Source: Pseudorasbora parva (lineage: Eukaryota > Chordata > Actinopteri > Cypriniformes > Gobionidae). Taken from it: DNA of 64,000 nt. The stretch is taken from contig NC_090176.1 in NCBI RefSeq assembly GCF_024679245.1, forward strand, positions 51,865,615 through 51,929,614, given 5' to 3'. Position numbers and translations under genes: made by a program. Below, one piece after another: positions 1 through 11,800 of this stretch. The notes below the pieces were generated by a model. That model was not told where the DNA came from. It saw only the letters and a list, made by a program, of their open reading frames with translations, and made no database searches. Each line of letters opens with the position of its first letter. Position 1 is the stretch's first letter.

Positions 1-26
1 AGCGGTTAGCAGCACGGCACGCACGC

Positions 27-35
27 ACGCACGCA

Positions 36-115
<80 letters not shown>
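27..115. repeat. (CA)n microsatellite
   Basis: ACGC repeats pass into an almost pure AC dinucleotide run, interrupted once by GACTC near position 70. Short open frames here are only Thr-His or Cys-Val shadows of the dinucleotide. Confidence 0.97.
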
Positions 116-898
<783 letters not shown>

Positions 899-1070
899 GT
901 ACGGTTTGGCATAACTTAGCATTGAAAGGACAGTTGACACACGGATCACCATAGCTAGGTTTGAGAATGAGAGACGAGGTTCCTGTGGTCTTTTTGAGAT
1001 CACACCTGTGTCTTTTCTATAGTAAAGAGATGATCCAGCCTTTAGTGTGTGTGTGTGCGTGTGCGTGCGT

Positions 1071-1255
1071 GAGCCTGTTTATGTGGTTTATGAAGACACA
1101 AATTTGTATAAATACACTGGTATTACACTATAAATGTGGTTTATGAGGACATATCAAATGTCCTCATAATTCAAATGGCCATAAAAACATACTAAATGAT
1201 GTTTTTTTGAGAAAGTAAAAATGCAGAATGTTTCCTGTGATGGGTAGGTTTAGGG

Positions 1256-1323
<68 letters not shown>

Positions 1324-1443
1324 TGTGTGTGTGTGTGTGTGATGAGTAGTTTCAGGGGCAGTGTAAGGGGATAGAAAATACGGTTTGTACAGTATAAAAA
1401 CCATTACGCCTATGGAGAGTCCCTGTAAACCACATAGACCAAC
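1071..1443 (-). repeat. Dispersed (CA)n module, inverted copy
   Basis: Reverse complement of the 116-781 module: GAGCCTGTTTATGTGGTTTATG, then a block ending in GATGGGTAGGTTTAGGGGCA, then a TG run at 1260-1341, then CCTATGGAGAGTCCCTG. Together with the first copy it makes a loose inverted pair around 900-1070. Confidence 0.7.
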
Positions 1444-1886
1444 ATGTGTGTGTGTGTGTGTGTCTGTGTCTGTGTGCGTGCGTGCGTGTGTGTGTGTGCG
1501 TGTGTCTGTCTGTGTGTGTGTCTGTCTGCATGTGTGTGTGTGTCTGTGTGTGTGTCTGTCTGCGTGTGTGTCTGTGTGTGTCTGTCTGTGTGTCTGTCTG
1601 TGTGTGTGTCTGTCTGCGTGTGTGTCTGCCTGCATGTGTGTCTGTCTGTGTGTGTGTGTCTGTCTGCGTATGTGTCTGTGTGTGTGTCTGTGTGTGTGTC
1701 TGTCTGTGTGTCTGTCTGTGTGTGTGTCTGTCTGTGTGTCTGTCTGCGTGTGTGTCTGTCTGCGTGTGTGTCTGTCTGTGTGTGTGTCTGTCTGCGTGTG
1801 TTACTGCGTGTGTGTCTGTCTGCGTGTGTGTCTGCGTGTGTGACTGTCTGTGTGTGTGTACTTCTGTGTGTGTGTCTGTGTGCGTC
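1444..1886. repeat. Compound (TG)n / TGTCTGTC / TGCG microsatellite
   Basis: Degenerate array of TGTG blocks mixed with TCTGTCTG and TGCG variants over about 440 bases. No fixed long period is visible; it looks like slippage plus point mutation of a TG tract. All frames are open for over 140 codons because the sequence has few A residues and so no stops. None is a gene. Confidence 0.95.
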
Positions 1887-2418
1887 CAAGGGAATGCATG
1901 TGAGCTATGGAAGCATATGAGTAATAATATTTAATTTGAAATATAATATGCAAAATGAACAACGCATTTCTGTATTTAAATGTACTGTCCGTAACAAATC
2001 CACAACATCTGGAGCAAAATGCTCATTCAAATCCAATAATACAATATAAATGTGCTATTTTCTACTTATAATTTAACATTTTATAAGTTGCAAAACTAAA
2101 ATGAAAATGTATTACAGCATGTTTAAGCAAAAACTGAATTATCATTTAAATGTTGTTGTTTTTTTAGATGTTACATTCACACACAATTAAGACACGATTG
2201 CATTTGCATGATACGTCCCGCAATGTTCAACGTGGAATTGAAAATGCAATTTAAATTTGAAACAAAACAAAAAATACACATTTGGTATGAAAATTTTACA
2301 TTTACATACAGAAATGCATTGTCATTATTGCATATTACACTTCAAATTGAATATTGCTACTCATGTTTCCATAGTAACCCTTCAATAACGGATTAAAGCA
2401 TCTGCCAAATGCATGAAT
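1887..2418. other. AT-rich spacer, nothing recognised
   Basis: AT-rich sequence with no ORF of note, no tandem structure and no repeat shared elsewhere in the window that I could see. Confidence 0.6.
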
Positions 2419-2820
2419 GAGTCCCAGTGGAGATGCGTGACTTTTCCAGGATTTTTAGTGTGCATTTATACTTCAGCTCTAGCCAGAGCCGCATGCTGCC
2501 ATCTTTTCTCACGGACCGCGTCGATCAGCCGAGCCATAGATGTCTCTAGCCTGAGGTGATCATCCTCAGCTCTAGTCAGAATATGAGTCTGGTGCTCCAT
2601 TGGGCTGTGATTATGGGGCGTGTTTCAACCCAACCAGGAAAGACCTCGATTGGACAGACCGACAACCAATCAGAGCAGCGGAGCGACACATAACGTTAGT
2701 TGTCAAATGTCAACAGAACTCAACTGCACTGTGTTGCCAAGTCTGTGGTTTTCCCGTCGGTTGTTTTCCATGTCCGCGGGTTGAAGCGACTATTATGGGA
2801 TACATAGACCCATGAGTGGG
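2419..2820 (+). repeat. Left arm of a long-range inverted repeat
   Basis: The block from TAGCCTGAGGTG (about 2550) to CATAGACCCATGAGTG (about 2817) is repeated as its reverse complement at 13934-14211, with clear but diverged identity including GACCTCGATTGGACAGACC. The outer motif AGTCCCAGTGG (2420) matches AGTCCCACTGG at the far end of the right arm. The left arm holds about 120 extra bases (2431-2550) between that motif and TAGCC. The arms lie about 11 kb apart and enclose both tandem arrays. Confidence 0.8.
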
Positions 2821-3370
2821 AATTTCTGTTGATCATTTGTCCGTCATCGGTTAAAGCCTGCCCTGATGATCTCATTGGTCAGTTACTGTTGATCATCTGT
2901 ACGTCATCGGCTAAAGCCCGCCCTGATGATCTCATTGGTCAGTTACTGTTGATTATCTGTCCGTCATCGGCTAAAGCCCGCCCTGATGATCTCATTGGTC
3001 AGTTTCTGTTGATCATCTGTCCGTCATCGGCTAAAGCCCGCCCTGATGATCTCATTGGTCAGTTTCTGTTGATTATCTGTCCGTCATCGGCTAAAGCCCG
3101 CCCTGATGATCTCATTGGTCAGTTTCTGTTGATCATCTGTCCGTCATCGGCTAAAGCCCGCCCTGATGATCTCATTGGTCAGTTTCTGTTGATCATCTGT
3201 CCGTCATCGGCTAAAGCCCGCCCTGATGATCTCATTGGTCAGTTTCTGTTGATCATCTGTCCGTCATCGGCTAAAGCCCGCCCTGATGATCTCATTGGTC
3301 AGTTACTGTTGATCATCTGTCCGTCATCGGCTAAAGCCCGCCCTGATGATCTCATTGGTCAGTTTCTGTT
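2821..3370 (+). repeat. 60-bp tandem array (9 units)
   Basis: Nine head-to-tail 60-base units begin at 2821, 2881, 2941 and so on to 3301, plus a 10-base partial. Units contain GTCATCGGCTAAAGCCCGCC and CTCATTGGTCAG and differ at only a few bases. Because 60 is divisible by three, one frame stays open and gives a 20-residue periodic peptide (positions 2829-3425). That is a by-product of the array: it has no conserved start and no homologue I know. A single inverted relic of the unit lies at 13591-13628. Confidence 0.97.
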
Positions 3371-3652
3371 CTGCATAATTACTCCTCCCCTATTATGTGT
3401 CCGTAATGCATGCAACACAGATTAATATGCATTTGCACATCATCTAACGACCTATTGTGCTTTTCTTCATCTCTCTTTAGTGTGGGGGTTCCAGTTCTTC
3501 TCTCTATCAGTGTTTCTGAACTCCTGAAACACCTCCATTAGTCTTGAGTTTTAATCCCGGAACCAACACGTCACAATATTCCTCATTATAATAATTAATA
3601 CGCAGAATAAAGGGGCAGGGCCTGGTTGAGTTATTTAGTAGTGTGTTGAGAT
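3371..3652. other. Spacer, nothing recognised
   Basis: Mixed-composition sequence between the 60-bp array and the next dispersed repeat. No ORF, tandem structure or paired copy was seen. Confidence 0.5.
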
Positions 3653-4078
3653 CATAGACTGTAAAAAAAATATACACCCGGATAAGTGATAATGGGCAAA
3701 GAGGCGGGATGTGGGCGGAGCTTAGGTCACATGATGACTAACAGACAGCAGACAAACGGCAATCCACCTGTCACTCAAAGTAACCACGCCCTTAATTATG
3801 CAGAACTTTAAGGCTTTATATAATGTAAACGAATGAGTTATAAAAACATTCACCCTCCTCACTGTCGTCATGAAGGGCAAAATTTGTCGTATAGACCAAA
3901 ACCACAATGTGTCCCAGACTGTAAACATGTGTTTTTCTGCTGTAAAGTTGGGCATTTTAACACGAGGCTCAATGAGATTCTGCTCCTTCTGGAGCCGCTC
4001 TAGTGGCCAGACGATGAACTGCAGTTTAAGTCACTTCCGTATCGGCTTCAACAGAAACTGGCGGAGGAGCCGCTTGGT
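3653..4078 (+). repeat. Dispersed repeat B, internally deleted copy
   Basis: Starts CATAGACTGTAAAAAAAAT and ends GCCGCTTGGT. A longer copy lies inverted at 36523-37054. The two share the CCTGTCACTCAAAGTAACC and GAGCCGCTCTAGTGGCCAG blocks. The copy here lacks roughly 100 bases present after the first 25 bases of the other. The ends are not inverted repeats of each other, so this could be a SINE or a DNA-transposon fragment. It is undetermined. Confidence 0.75.
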
Positions 4079-4578
4079 TGAGACTGGCGGTTATGGTAAG
4101 GGGCGGGACATTTTCCCAAACACCAATCACAACACACTGCTCCAGCTGACCAATCAGAGCACAGTGTGCTTTACAGAAGGTGGGCTTCATAGAGACAGAG
4201 TTACTGACAGACTGGGAAGAGAGGAGCCGCAACAATGGAGAATAAGAGGAAATAATCAACATCACCTGCTCTAGTAGAGCCAGAAAACAACAGCAAGAGT
4301 TTGGCAATAATACTGTAGATCCTCTTTAAAAATGCTCAGCCCTGCTTTGTGAAGCTTAAAATAGACATTCTCTCTATATTTACTCGCTTTCATGTTGTTT
4401 CAAACACATTTTTTTTCTCTTTCTGTGGAAAACAGAATGAGCAATTCTGAAGACTTTATCCAAACAACAATCTCAAATATAATTCTCATTGTTTTTTAGA
4501 TTTCTTTTGACTGTTTAATCGCACATATCTAGTAAATTTCACAATCAATTACAACGAAATGGCAAGTAACACATTGAA
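4079..4578. other. Spacer, nothing recognised
   Basis: Contains two CCAAT-type motifs around 4120-4155 and otherwise ordinary sequence. No supported gene; open frames here are short. Confidence 0.5.
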
Positions 4579-4582
4579 TTAA

Positions 4583-4662
4583 AGGCACAATATGTAATTT
4601 TTCACCACTAGAGGTCGCTTATTCAGAACTAAAGCTTCCACTCGTGCGTGTGCCTGTGCCTG

Positions 4663-4693
<31 letters not shown>

Positions 4694-6501
4694 TCGTGTG
4701 CGTGTGTGTGTAACGCAGCGCTGTTTTATCATATGACACATGTGAGCGAGATCATATGTTCGCACTGCAGTGAGCGAGATCCTATCAGGCGGTAAAACAT
4801 GGTACTCTGTGCGGTAAATCAACAACACCAAACAATAAGACTAACTGTGTTGAGCTGGGGCCTGTTCTTCGTACGCCGCTAACTCAGATCGCTGGATTTG
4901 ATTGTTGACAATTTCGCATCATTTGGTTCTTCGAAGCTAATCCTGGACTTGCTGTCAAAGCAACAGGTCCGTGAGCTTAAACCTGCTCGGGCTTATTTCA
5001 TGTAAACACGATTAGATCGCATCTTGAGGTGATTCATCTGTCCCAGCCACTACTTTATTACAAGAGTTCATTATTGAACCTGGGGCAATAATAATTTAAA
5101 ATAATAATTATGACATTATAAAAGTTTATTTGAAAATAATATTTGAATGTTGTGTAAAATTTGCATATAAAACTACAGACACAGTCACTTGATTTGGGGA
5201 TTTAATTGTGAATTGTGATGGAGTAATTACTTTATATTTGTATTGGAGGTTTACACACATTTAATCTTCGTTGTGCGTTAATTTGAGAGATGACGGATAT
5301 TATGGGATGACTTGATGCAGCGCAAGACATGCAGATAATTTGATCTTGACCGTTAAAAAACTTTAATTAATACTGTCACATAACAAATCTTAACAAAATT
5401 CAAAATTTAATTAAAACATTAAAATAAAAATTTAAAGTGTGTACAAATATTATAAAATCGTAAATATAAATAATTGGGAATCATGTTCATCAAAACAGTT
5501 AATTTATCTAACTTTATGTTGGTTTGGTCGTTTGTCTGTTTCCTTCAGAAATTTGTGTTTTTTCTTCTTCTTTTTTTCATTTTTGCCAGGTGGCTTTTTT
5601 AATTATATGATGTCATTACGTTGTCTTGACGCCAGCCAATCACTGCTTTGCTGATCGTGGTTTCAAGTATCGATCATCTGCCCTCAGGCACGAGCAGTGA
5701 TCTCAGATAACTTAATCCAGATATATTAATCCAATCCGCAAATTCGTTTGAAGAACCAAATTAGCAGGATATCAGTTATCAGGATTAAAAGATCTGGGAT
5801 CTGTCAGATCATCTCAGATGTATTAAGCGAGGTACGAAGAACGGGCCGCTGGTAAACAAACATTAGTTTCTGTCCATCAATGATCCAAACAGTGTCTAAT
5901 AAAACACATCAGATATTAAAGCGGAGATAGTGTTGCCATGGATGATGATGTCACTGATAGTCGACACACACACCCACACACACAGGCCGTGTCCTTATTA
6001 AAATCACTGATTTATCAGGATTTAAACATTCTTCGAAACATTTGGGATAATGCACAAGTCAACACAACGTGTGTGTGACGCTGGTGCTCTTCAGCAGTCC
6101 TGCGTCTCACGGGTATATCTGTGGGTCAAAATTATCCATTTTTCTTTTATGCCAAAAATCATTAGGATATAAAGATCATGTTCCATGTAAATGTCCTACC
6201 CTAAATATATCATAAATGTATTATTAGTAGTAATACGCATTACTGAGGACTTCATTTGGACAACTTTAAAGGAAATTTTCTCAATATTTCGATTTTTTTT
6301 TTGCACCCTCAGATTCTAGATTTTCAAATAGTTCAGCTAAATATTGTCCTAACAAACCCTACATCCATGGAAAGATGATTGAATCAGCCTTTAGATGATT
6401 TATAAATCTCCATTTCAATTGGTTTGTAGTCCAGGGTCACAAATAACACTGTTCTGGTGGTTTTAGGATATTTTAATCCAGAAATCGTACATATCGCGCC
6501 T
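4583..6501. mobile_element. TTAA-flanked MITE (T2/Kolobok- or piggyBac-like ends), interrupted
   Basis: The left end TTAA-AGGCACAATATGTA (4579-4596) and right end TACATATCGCGCCT-TTAA (to 6505) are inverted repeats flanked by TTAA on both sides. TTAA target duplications are characteristic of the piggyBac and Kolobok/T2 groups. A TG run lies at 4666-4711. The interior is split by a separate 989-base element at 4859-5847. A second, similar right end (CTTACATATTGCACCTTTAA) lies at 6631-6650, so the true right border may be there. No transposase frame is present. Confidence 0.75.
4859..5847. mobile_element. Nested non-autonomous DNA transposon with 5-bp duplication GCTGG
   Basis: The ends GGCCTGTTCTTCGTACG and CGAGGTACGAAGAACGGGCC are inverted repeats. 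They are flanked directly by GCTGG at 4854-4858 and GCTGG at 5848-5852, a perfect 5-base target duplication. The inner ends also share ATCAGATC-like motifs. The interior is AT-rich and has no transposase. It sits wholly inside the 4583-6501 element, so it arrived later. The superfamily is not assigned. Confidence 0.88.
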
Positions 6502-6505
6502 TTAA

Positions 6506-6632
6506 TAATAATAATAATATATTTTATTTATAACACACTTTTCATTCTGAATATTCTCAAAGTGCAACAATGGAAAAGGGAAAAATAACAAAAATGGATA
6601 AAAAGTAAAAATATAGAATAATACAAAAATCT
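6506..6632 (-). repeat. Small LINE 3'-tail fragment
   Basis: The sequence TTTATTTATAACACAC, then TCATTCTGAATATTCTCAAAGTGC, resembles the minus-strand 3' tail of L2-type fish LINEs, the same kind of tail as at 38052-38130. It is bracketed by two similar blocks, ATCGTACATATCGCGCCTTTAA and ATCTTACATATTGCACCTTTAA. These could be a long, aged target duplication or two element ends. Confidence 0.4.
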
Positions 6633-6650
6633 TACATATTGCACCTTTAA

Positions 6651-7679
6651 CCGTGAACTTTTAAAGTAGAAAGACTGAAACAGTGTGTTTGGAGTTTGAT
6701 AATGGAAAAAATAGGAGGAATTTTTTAAAAGTAGCATAGATTTAGACTTTATAAGGTGAGAATATTACCATATTTTTCTTTCCTGTTAAATCTCTGCCGT
6801 GTGTGTTCTTTTGTGTCTCCCTGTGGTGGCTTTTAAACTCTATTCCTGTCTGCTGGAGCTATTTGTCTGTGATTTTAAGGCTTTTTCTCTTCATGACACG
6901 TTCAATAATGATGCACATGTCATGTTGCAATGCACATCATCAGACCTCATTTACTGCTGACAAATGCGGCTGATTCGCAATCAAAACTAATGCATCTCAT
7001 CCTCTTTCATTGAGCATTTCTGTTACTCTCACCTGGTGGAGAACAAATAACCAGTTCTGTATTTGATCACTATAGGCTAGAATTATGGGATTATGCATTA
7101 ATGGCAATGCATTTTTATAGCCTTCAAGCCACATTTTAATCATCTAAATTGGCTTCTCTTTAAAAATAATTTTTGAAAACATGGCTGAAAAAAGTGGTGA
7201 TGCACCTATTAAAGAATACATGTGCAACTCTCTCAAACATCCTATTGAAGGAAAATATGAATGCTTCTGTATTAATCATCCATGCATCAGATATAATTGA
7301 GTCTCTGCATTAAAGCACAGGCCGTTCCATACATACAGTTATTAGTGGGGTCCATCATCTACATCTTAATGAATGTGCCGAGCTGAAGCGCCTAATATTT
7401 CAGATTTCTGCCCAATGCATGACACATTAAAGCTGTGCAATCGATGGGAATGTGTAAAGTAGGTTATTAAAGCCCTCACAGATCTCACCTGCTCTCTCCG
7501 TTACTGCGTTACTGTCCTGCGACTAACAGCCTCAATAAACACACTCTTTACGAGGTTAAAACAGCCATATTTTAGACTATATCGCTGTTTTCCATCAGTC
7601 ATGCTGTTTTCGTGACTCAAACCATCTATAGGATGATGCATAGAAAGTCGAGAAAAATCTGAGAGGAAAAAAAAGACCG
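6651..7679. other. Apparently single-copy sequence, no gene recognised
   Basis: About 1 kb with few repeats, unlike most of the window. It is AT-rich with no ORF above noise. It leads into a CpG-richer stretch and could be intron or intergenic DNA. Confidence 0.45.
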
Positions 7680-8110
7680 TGTTCATCGCACAGATACAGC
7701 CGGTGCATGCATGCAACCTGCGGGGACATTTAAAATGCATAACCAGGCACAGCTGCTTACCTTCACAACGGCCAAACCTGAGGTAAAAGAAGCCTTAAAT
7801 CCGAGAGAACCGGAAAACGGAGCGTCCGAACGAGCAAAAGATGCGGACACTGACGCCAGCGCGGAAAATCTCCATATTCATCGATTCCTCAGGAAAAAGG
7901 CAGGGGAAAAAACGTCCTTGCATCAGTGAAAAACGCACAGATAATCCCGCACACGATAATCTCGATGCTCGGATCGATTCCAGCGTCTTGATGTGTGTGT
8001 GTCGCTGGGTTTGTGTCGAAGGAGAACCTCAGCGGCCGCGGATCGACTGCATTAAACCTCAAGAAGAGAATTACATGAAAAAAAATGGAGAAGTTCAGAG
8101 ATGACAGGAC
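7680..8110 (-). promoter_or_regulatory. CpG-richer segment with a possible minus-strand 5' exon and donor
   Basis: CpG dinucleotides are denser than in the neighbours, and a NotI-type GCGGCCGC lies near 8033. Read on the minus strand, GTGAAG is followed by GTAAGCAGC at about 7761-7753, a good donor context. This would fit a 5' untranslated exon ending near 7762. No ATG-led protein frame of quality accompanies it. It may be a real promoter region of a gene lying to the left, or chance. Confidence 0.2.
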
Positions 8111-8158
8111 ACTCTGTCAGACGAGCCTTCAGAAAGTGTTCCAGCGAGACTGACACAC

Positions 8159-8191
8159 CTAATGTCCACCTAATGTCCACCTAATGTCCAC
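8159..8191. repeat. 11-bp direct repeat, three copies
   Basis: CTAATGTCCAC occurs three times in tandem without variation. Confidence 0.9.
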
Positions 8192-8219
8192 GGCAGGATA
8201 TGGAGAAGGGTTGACACTA

Positions 8220-8470
8220 ATGTCTTCTAAGAACGTTATTAACACGCGGTTTCCGAATGTTCGGCGTTTTGAGGGAACACTCCATTTTAGTATTTTTGCA
8301 AACATTATGGAAACGTTACTTTTGAATGTTGTCTGAACGTTCTGAAACATTTGAAAAACATCAGACAACTATCAGAAAAAAATACGTGTACATTCGTTTT
8401 TGTGTTAATAATGTATAACTTTAAGAAAACGTTGGCAGAACGTTTTGGAAACGTATTGCTAGATCACAAC
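8220..8470. repeat. AACGTT-rich dispersed repeat fragment
   Basis: Repeated AACGTT, GAACGTTCTG and GAAAACGTTGG motifs give a run of overlapping short palindromes. I recall such AACGTT-rich blocks as a dispersed fish repeat, but no second copy lies in this window. Confidence 0.4.
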
Positions 8471-8708
8471 CAGCCAAACTGAATTGGAATTAATATGGAA
8501 TTAAAGTCCCCATGATATCTAAATCAGGCTTTTTTTGGCTTTCAGTGTGAATTATGTTAGTCCCACTGTTATCTATAGCCTAAGCTAGTGCGCTGCAAAA
8601 CAAAATCACATTTAGAAGATATAAGCGTTCAAAATGTACAATCTCTCACTTCCACCAATGATTCTGATGACATCACTCCACACTTCAGCTTCTAGTCAGA
8701 TTTTCTGT

Positions 8709-8782
8709 CCAATCAAAATCTCTCTAGAACTGAAGCCCCGCCTCCTACCTTATAAAAGACGCTGAAGCTGCACTCACTCAGT
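8709..8782 (+). promoter_or_regulatory. CCAAT, GC-box and TATA-box promoter-like cluster
   Basis: CCAAT at 8709-8713, CCCCGCC at 8736-8742 and TATAAAAG at 8751-8758 are in the order and roughly the spacing of a classical polymerase II promoter. Initiation would be expected near 8780, some 30 bases before the 34-bp array starts. No ORF follows. If active it would produce a transcript of the satellite. Activity is inference. Confidence 0.4.
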
Positions 8783-8812
8783 CACTTATTCACACACTTA
8801 CTGTTTTTTACA

Positions 8813-11800
8813 TGATCAGACAGTGCTCTATATAGGGGATAGGGACCGATCAGACAGTGCTCTATATAGGGGATAGTGAACGATCAGACAGTGCTCTATA
8901 TAGGGGATAGGGAACGATCAGACAGTGCTCTATATAGGGGATAGGAAACGATCAGACAGTGCTCTATTTAGGGGATAGTGAACGATCAGACAGTGCTCTA
9001 TATAGGGGATAGGGAACCATCAGACAGTGCTGTATATAGGGGATAGGGAACGATCAGACAGTGCTCTATATAGGGGATAGGGAACGATCAGACAGTGCAC
9101 TATATAGGGGATAGGGAACGATCAGACAGTGCTCTATTTAGGGGATAGTGAACGATCAGACAGTGCTCTATATAGGGGATAGGGAACGATCAGACAGTGC
9201 TCTATATAGGGGATAGGGAACGATCAGACAGTGCACTATATAGGGGATAGGGAATGATCAGACAGTGCACTATATAGGGGATAGGGAACGATCAGACAGT
9301 GCACTATATAGGGGATAGGGAACGATCAGACTGTGCTCTATATAGGGGATAGGGAACGATCAGACAGTGTACTATATAGGGGATAGGGAACGATCAGACA
9401 GTGCACTATATAGGGGATAGGGAACGATCAGACAGTGCTCTATATAGGGGATAGGGAACAATCAGACAGTGCTGTATATAGGGGATAGGGAACGATCAGA
9501 CAGTGCACTATATAGGGGATAGGGAACGATCAGACAGTGCTCTATATAGGGGATAGGGAACAATCAGACAATGCTGTATATAGGGGATAGGGAACGATCA
9601 GACAGTGCACTATATAGGGGATAGGGAACGATCAGACAGTGCACTATATAGGGGATAGGGAACGATCAGACATTGCTCTATATAGGGGATAGGGAACAAT
9701 CAGACAGTGCTGTATATAGGGGATAGGGAACGATCAGACAGTGCACTATATAGGGGATAGGGAACGATCAGACAGTGCACTATATAGGGGATAGGGAACA
9801 ATCAGACAGTGCTGTATATAGGGGATAGGGAACGATCAGACAGTGCACTATATAGGAGATAGGGAACGATCAGACAGTGCACTATATAGGGGATAGGGAA
9901 CGATCAGACAGTGCTCTATATAGGGGATAGGGAACAATCAGACAGTGCACTATATAGGGGATAGGGAACGATCAGACAGTGCTCTATATAGGGGATAGGG
10001 AACAATCAGACAGTGCTGTATATAGGGGATAGGGAACGATCAGACAGTGCACTATATAGGGGATAGGGAACGATCAGACAGTGCACTATATAGGGGATAG
10101 GGAACGATCAGACAGTGCTCTATATAGGGGATAGGGAACAATCAGACAGTGCACTATATAGGGGATAGGGAACGATCAGACAGTGCTCTATATAGAGGAT
10201 AGGGAACGATCAGACAGTGCACTATATAGGGGATAGGGAACGATCAGACAGTGCACTATATAGGGGATAGGGAACGATCAGACAGTGCACTATATAGGGG
10301 ATAGGGAACGATCAGGCAGTGCACTATATAGGGGATAGGGAACGATCAGACAGTGCACTATATAGGGGATAGGGAACGATTAGGCAGTGCACTATATAGG
10401 GGATAGGGAACGATCAGACAGTGCACTATACAGTATATGGGATAGGGAACGATCAGACAGTGCTCTATATAGGGGATAGGGAACGATCAGACAGTGCTCT
10501 ATATAGGGGATAGGGAACGATCAGACAGTCCACTATACAGTATAGGGGATAGGGAACGATCAGACAGTGCACTATTTGGGGGATAGGGAACGATCAGACA
10601 AGGCAATATATAGGGGATAAGGAACGATCAGACAGTGCTCTATATAGGGGATAGGGAACGATCAGACAGTGCTCTATATAGGGGATAGGGAACGATCGGA
10701 CAGTGCTCTATATAGGGGATAGTGAACGATCAGACAGTGCTCTATATAGGGGATAGGGAACGATCAGACAGTGCTCTATATAGGGGATAGGGAACAATCA
10801 GATAGTGCTGTATATAGGGGATAGGGAACGATCAGACAGTGCACTATATAGGGGATAGGGAACGATCAGACAGTGCTCTATATAGGGGATAGGGAACGAT
10901 CAGACAGTGCACTATATAGGGGATAGGGAACGATCAGACTGCACTATATAGGGGATAGGGAACGATCAGACAGTGCTCTATATAGGGGATAGGGAACAAT
11001 CAGACAGTGCTGTATATAGGGGATAGGGAACGATCAGACAGTGCACTATATAGGGGATAGGGAACGATCAGACAGTGCACTATATAGGGGATAGGGAACG
11101 ATCAGACAGTGCACTATATAGGGGATAGGGAACGATCAGACAGTGCTCTATATAGGGAATAGGGAACAATCAGACAGTGCACTATATAGGGGATAGGGAA
11201 CGATCAGACAGTGCTCTATATAGGGGATAGGGAACGATCAGACAGTGCACTATATAGGGGATAGGGAACGATCAGACAGTGCACTATATATGGGATAGGG
11301 AACGATCAGACAGTGCACTATATAGGGGATAGGGAACGATCAGGCAGTGCAATATATAGGGGATAGGGAACGATCAGACAGTGCTCTATATAGGGGATAG
11401 GGAACGATCAGACAGTGCTCTATATAGGGGATAGGGAACGATCAGACAGTCCACTATACAGTATAGGGGATAGGGAACGATCAGACAAGGCAATATATAG
11501 GGGATAAGGAACGATCAGACAGTGCTCTATATAGGGGATAGGGAACGATCAGACAGTGCTCTATATAGGGGATAGTGAACGATCAGACAGTGCTCTATAT
11601 AGGGGATAGGGAACGATCAGACAGTGCACTATACAGTATAGGGGATAGGGAACGATCAGACAGTGCTCTATATAGGGGATAGGGAACGATCGGACAGTGC
11701 ACTATATAGGGGATAGGGAACGATCAGACAGTGCTCTATATAGGGGATAGGGAACGATCAGACAGTGCACTATACAGTATAGGGGATAGGGAACGATCAG

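Noticed and set aside
2829..3425. 198-codon periodic frame as a repeat protein
   Set aside because: It is the 60-bp array read in one phase. 60 is divisible by three, so openness is automatic. No start context, domain or homologue.
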